Below, piece after piece: positions 6,239 through 8,758 of a stretch of DNA of 8,758 nt (position 1 is the stretch's first letter; every line of letters starts with the position of its first letter). Position numbers and translations under genes: made by a program. The notes under the pieces were generated by a model. The model searched no databases and had not been told where the DNA came from. It was given only the letters and a program-made list of their open reading frames with translations. This DNA comes from an uncultured Pirellulaceae bacterium. GTDB lineage: Bacteria; Planctomycetota; Planctomycetia; Pirellulales; Pirellulaceae. Where the stretch lies: the NCBI GenBank assembly GCA_947259675.1, contig CAMYNE010000053.1, positions 1-8,758 of the forward strand, read 5' to 3'.

Positions 6239-6311
6239 ACTGATTCGATTCACGCGATCCAGAATGACGACAGCGTATTCGAGGCTTGAACACCAAGAGT
6301 AGAACCATCCA

Positions 6312-7463
6312 CTAATCACGCGGATCGAATGCACGTCGATTTTGAATCTTGACTGCAACCAATTTGATCTTGCCAGCTCGAAAAATCTTGACTGGTACTT
6401 CGTTACCGATTTCGCGCAGGCTGACTTCAGTGACCAAATGAGAGTCACTTGCGATCTTAACGCCCCCAAATTCCAGGATAATAACGCCGACCTGAAAGTC
6501 TGCTACTTCGGCTGGTGATTCAGGCGTGATGCCGGACACTCGGGTCCCGTAGTTCAGATCCAGCCCAATTGAGCGACCTTTTTCTGATGAGTAACGCGAA
6601 TCCAGGGAGACACCCAGAAATCCACGACGGACTTCCCCGTAATCGATCAGGTCGCGAGCAATTCGCATGACCATTTGAATTGGAATCGAGAATCCGATCC
6701 CGTCACTGCCGCCCGAATTGCTGGCGATGGCGGTGTTAATCCCAATGACTTCACCACGAAGGTTAATCAACGGTCCTCCGCTGTTACCAGGATTGATGGC
6801 TGCATCGGTTTGCAAAAAGTCTTGAAACCGAACGCCTTGTGGACCAAGCTCAAGGTCTCGACGACCCTTGGCACTGATAATTCCGTAGCTCACCGAATGG
6901 CTCAGTCCAAAAGGACTGCCCACCGCAACCACGAAATCTCCAATTTGAACTTCGTTATTATTACCGATTCGAGCAACGTCTAAGTCGCTTTGGTCCGTAA
7001 ATAGGACGGAAAGATCGGTCGACGAATCATGCTCGATTCGCGTAGGGTAGAAAAACCTGCCGTCGGCTTCGATGCGGATATTTTCGATATCAGAATCTTC
7101 AACGACGTGATAATTCGTGACCACGAACGTTTGATTTCGGTGTTGGAGGACAACGCCAGAACCGGCTTCTTCTATCACGGAGCGTTGGTGGGCGTCAGCT
7201 GTTCCGGCGCTAACCTTCAATTTCTGGTTCTTTTTCGCTTCGATGTGCACAACCGATGGTTGGGTCGCTTTCACAATTTTACGAACAATTGAAAATTGCT
7301 CCTGCGCCGCTTGCTCCGCCAGTTCCGCATACAGCTGTTCTCGAGCGTCGTCCGCAGCCATTTCCTGCGAGACCAGATTGGCGGGCGTTAGCAAAGCGGC
7401 CAACGACAAAGCTAGATAAGCGACAGTCTGAATCGAAAATCGGTTTTTTTGTTTGGAATACAT
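6312..7463 (-). CDS. HtrA/DegP-family serine protease with one PDZ domain, exported
   Basis: A trypsin-like (S1C) protease for quality control of envelope proteins. The 383-residue product starts MYSKQKNRFS, followed by a hydrophobic stretch (about 11-32) that reads as a signal peptide or membrane anchor, placing the enzyme outside the cytoplasmic membrane. A short Ala/Glu-rich helix (about 36-56) precedes the protease domain (about 62-275). The catalytic triad is His119 in TNYHVV, Asp150 in STDLSVL and Ser228 in NPGNSGGPL. A single PDZ domain (about 280-372) begins GFLGVSLDS and contains SGITPESPAEVADFQVGVII; DegP proper has two. The ribosome binding site is weak. It lies 119 bases downstream of the DksA-like gene on the same strand, separated by a structured spacer, so co-transcription is possible but unproven. 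Planctomycetes often have several HtrA paralogues, hence no gene symbol. Confidence 0.94.
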   Translation of the reverse strand: MYSKQKNRFSIQTVAYLALSLAALLTPANLVSQEMAADDAREQLYAELAEQAAQEQFSIVRKIVKATQPSVVHIEAKKNQKLKVSAGTADAHQRSVIEEAGSGVVLQHRNQTFVVTNYHVVEDSDIENIRIEADGRFFYPTRIEHDSSTDLSVLFTDQSDLDVARIGNNNEVQIGDFVVAVGSPFGLSHSVSYGIISAKGRRDLELGPQGVRFQDFLQTDAAINPGNSGGPLINLRGEVIGINTAIASNSGGSDGIGFSIPIQMVMRIARDLIDYGEVRRGFLGVSLDSRYSSEKGRSIGLDLNYGTRVSGITPESPAEVADFQVGVIILEFGGVKIASDSHLVTEVSLREIGNEVPVKIFRAGKIKLVAVKIQNRRAFDPRD

Positions 7464-7484
7464 TTCAGGCGATTTGATTAGTGC

Positions 7485-7558
7485 GGCTGAATGAGATTCA
7501 GACTACCAGTTGACGATCTCGATTTCGAGAAATGACTGGCGAGTTTGCTTATTCAGCC
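7485..7558 (-). promoter_or_regulatory. Structured spacer with two mutually exclusive foldings, upstream of the HtrA-type gene
   Basis: GGCTGAAT (7485-7492) is the exact reverse complement of ATTCAGCC (7551-7558), and pairing extends inward to 7495/7548 with one G-U pair. Inside lie CCAGT (7506-7510) with ACTGG (7535-7539), and TCTCGA-TT-TCGAGA (7517-7530), so the whole stretch can form one long interrupted hairpin. Alternatively CTGAAT (7487-7492) pairs with the nearby ATTCAG (7496-7501) around a three-base loop. The two foldings compete for the same bases. The element ends 21 bases before the HtrA start codon. No T-tract follows, so a simple terminator is unlikely; an RNA switch, thermosensor or processing site is possible. 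Confidence 0.45.
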
Positions 7559-7582
7559 AGGATTTGGGTCCGGTTGTAACAG

Positions 7583-8014
7583 TTACGAAACATTGAAGTC
7601 GTTGATGGGCAGGTCTTCAGGTAAGTCCAGGATTTTTGACCAATCAACAACAGCGCCAGGTTCGACTCCTGCTTTCTCAGCCTTTCGTTTGCAGTCAATA
7701 CAAAATGTCGCGTACGGCAACACCTGCAGCCGTGCGGCAGGAATATTGCAATTGCATGCTTCACACTTGCCGTAGGTGCCTTCACGCATTCGCTCCAACG
7801 CAACATCGACGGCTCGCAGTTCCCGGCTTTCAACTTCCGCCAATTGCGAACTCAATTCGCCGAACGCGGTATCACTTGCAAAGTCGATGATGTCACCACC
7901 GGCTTGAGTTAATTCCTTCAATAGTCGGTCATCGCCGTTGATGGCTTGACGTAAGGCTAGACGACGCTGCACAAGAACTTCCCTCATGCTTTCCAATATG
8001 TCTTTACGCGCCAT
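7583..8014 (-). CDS. DksA/TraR-family C4 zinc-finger transcription factor
   Basis: Members bind the secondary channel of RNA polymerase and change promoter kinetics, often together with ppGpp. The 143-residue protein is predicted to have an N-terminal helical hairpin (about 1-80) and a four-cysteine zinc finger, CEAC (84-87) and CIDC (105-108), with IPAARLQVLPY between them as usual in this family. The turn of the hairpin reads GDIIDFAS, which gives Asp41-x-x-Asp44-x-Ala46. That is the same DxxDxA spacing as the functional tip of E. coli DksA (Asp71, Asp74, Ala76, from memory). A tail of about 35 residues follows the finger. The start codon at 8012-8014 has only a weak GGGAA upstream. It may be co-transcribed with the HtrA-type gene. 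Confidence 0.92.
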   Translation of the reverse strand: MARKDILESMREVLVQRRLALRQAINGDDRLLKELTQAGGDIIDFASDTAFGELSSQLAEVESRELRAVDVALERMREGTYGKCEACNCNIPAARLQVLPYATFCIDCKRKAEKAGVEPGAVVDWSKILDLPEDLPINDFNVS

Positions 8015-8076
8015 TATGTGTTCCCAAACTTCAGTGTTTTTACGTACAGTCTGCCCTCGTTTCGGGCTGTGCTCAG

Positions 8077-8088
8077 GAACTATAGTTC
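8077..8088 (-). promoter_or_regulatory. Palindrome GAACTATAGTTC overlapping a -10-like TATAGT upstream of the DksA-like gene
   Basis: A perfect 12-bp palindrome lies 62 bases upstream of the start codon. Its centre contains TATAGT (8086-8081 on the minus strand), a good -10 element; the best -35 17 bases upstream is only TTAATT. A protein dimer bound here would block the promoter, so an operator is possible. The leader would begin with a short GC hairpin, GCCC (8053-8056) with GGGC (8064-8067). Confidence 0.35.
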
Positions 8089-8461
8089 GCGTTTTAACGA
8101 CAATTAAATTTTTTGCAAATATTCTCCAGCACTCGTTTTATGGTTTTATCTCTACTTCTAATCCTAGCGCCCGCCTGAACAAAGAAAAGTCTTATCAAAC
8201 AGCTGCTCCAAAATGGGACGAGTGATCCAAGCCGCATCCGGCTTAAATAAGCGGGGTTCGCCTTCGACGCTCCCAATTTCCGGGACTGATAACAGTCGTT
8301 CCATATACGCAGGTCGTAACGTTTGAGGTCGCTTGCTCGACTGCCAGCAATATCAAATTGCCTGTTTTTGATTGACCACCCAACACGCGAAAGCTAAATG
8401 GTGTTACGAACTTTCACAGAATTCGTCGTGGAAATGAACATTTAAAGAGATGCCATCGAAA
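8089..8461. other. Intergenic region without a convincing gene; hairpins and a promoter candidate
   Basis: About 370 bases lie between the divergent DksA-like and FHA genes. I see two small hairpins, AAGCCG-catc-CGGCTT (8229-8244) and GACTG-ATAA-CAGTC (8284-8297), neither followed by a T-tract. TTGACC (8372-8377) and TAAATG (8395-8400) are 17 bases apart and could be the promoter of the FHA gene. Short open frames on both strands lack ribosome binding sites and recognisable protein sequence. Confidence 0.4.
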
Positions 8462-8758
8462 ATGACTACAAATATGGACTTTACATCGAGCGACCTGGTT
8501 TTGCGCCTGGTCGACGAGACCCAAACTGGCGAGTTCTATCCAATCAAGACGCAGAAATGTCTGCTCCGGAACAACGTCAAACACGAGCAAGATGTAGGTC
8601 TCAATTGTGCGATTTTCCGTGGTCCAAATGGAACCGCAATTCAAAGCCGTGGCACCTCGGTCATCGTCAATGGTAAAGCAGTAGAATCGGAGTGGTTAAA
8701 AAGAGGCGACAAAATCCAACTCGGCGACTCTCAATTTGAAGTTTATCAGCTTGGTGAA
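8462..8758 (+). CDS. Divergent FHA-domain protein, 3' truncated by window edge
   Basis: FHA domains usually bind phosphothreonine peptides in signalling. The 99 visible residues start MTTNMDFTSS and fit one FHA-like beta sandwich: an N-terminal strand, LVLRLVDE, then YPIKTQKCLLR, NCAIFRG, VIVNGKAV, WLKRGDKIQLGDSQFEVYQL. The last half (NGKxV ... LKRGDKIQLG ... FEV) matches the conserved end of FHA domains. The usual phosphopeptide contacts are not kept: the GR motif reads LLR and the SxxH motif reads GLNC, so phosphate binding is doubtful. I associate this divergent form with planctomycete proteins that carry a long downstream region. The ATG at 8462 has a weak AAAGAG about 12 bases upstream; an in-frame ATG at 8450 would add MPSK. 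The C-terminal part is outside the window. Confidence 0.72.
   Translation, partial: MTTNMDFTSSDLVLRLVDETQTGEFYPIKTQKCLLRNNVKHEQDVGLNCAIFRGPNGTAIQSRGTSVIVNGKAVESEWLKRGDKIQLGDSQFEVYQLGE

Noticed and set aside
8250..8275. GGGGTTCG-like stretch resembling a tRNA T-arm
   Set aside because: No matching acceptor, D or anticodon arms around it, so not a tRNA.
8094..8276. 60-residue minus-strand frame in the gap before the FHA gene
   Set aside because: No ribosome binding site, no recognisable sequence, and it ends within the likely promoter region of the DksA-like gene.

Overview
The window looks like chromosomal DNA of a planctomycete, probably of the Pirellulaceae type. This is an inference from the mix of products, the mostly single-gene layout with roomy intergenic gaps full of palindromes, the mid-range GC content, and a divergent FHA protein of a kind I associate with planctomycetes. 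It carries housekeeping metabolism and gene-expression genes. There is no CRISPR array, insertion sequence, phage gene, rRNA or tRNA that I can see.

Layout. 1-966 (minus): 3' truncated class I PLP aminotransferase. 967-1275: divergent intergenic region with a purF promoter candidate. 1276-2802 (plus): purF, the first enzyme of purine synthesis, resembling the E. coli type. 2803-3050: palindromic repeat cluster, including an element that can fold as a three-way junction. 3051-3692 (minus): trmB, a tRNA m7G46 methyltransferase. 3766-3867 (minus): a 33-residue very basic protein with a strong ribosome binding site and its own terminator, resembling ribosomal protein bL37. 3972-4985 (minus): trpD with a TTG start. 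4986-5175: divergent promoter region. 5176-6117 (plus): nucleoside hydrolase lacking both active-site histidines. 6118-6311: hairpins between convergent genes. 6312-7463 (minus): exported HtrA-type protease with one PDZ domain. 7464-7582: a highly structured spacer with two mutually exclusive foldings. 7583-8014 (minus): DksA/TraR-type zinc-finger protein. 8015-8461: promoters and hairpins. 8462-8758 (plus): start of an FHA-like protein that runs off the window.

The genes do not form one pathway. purF (phosphoribosylamine synthesis), trpD (another PRPP user) and the nucleoside hydrolase (base release from nucleosides) all touch ribose and purine/pyrimidine metabolism. trmB and the bL37-like protein belong to translation, and the DksA-like protein to transcription control. 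The most interesting items are the micro-protein, the two enzymes with replaced active-site residues, and the foldable intergenic elements at 2804-3019 and 7485-7558.
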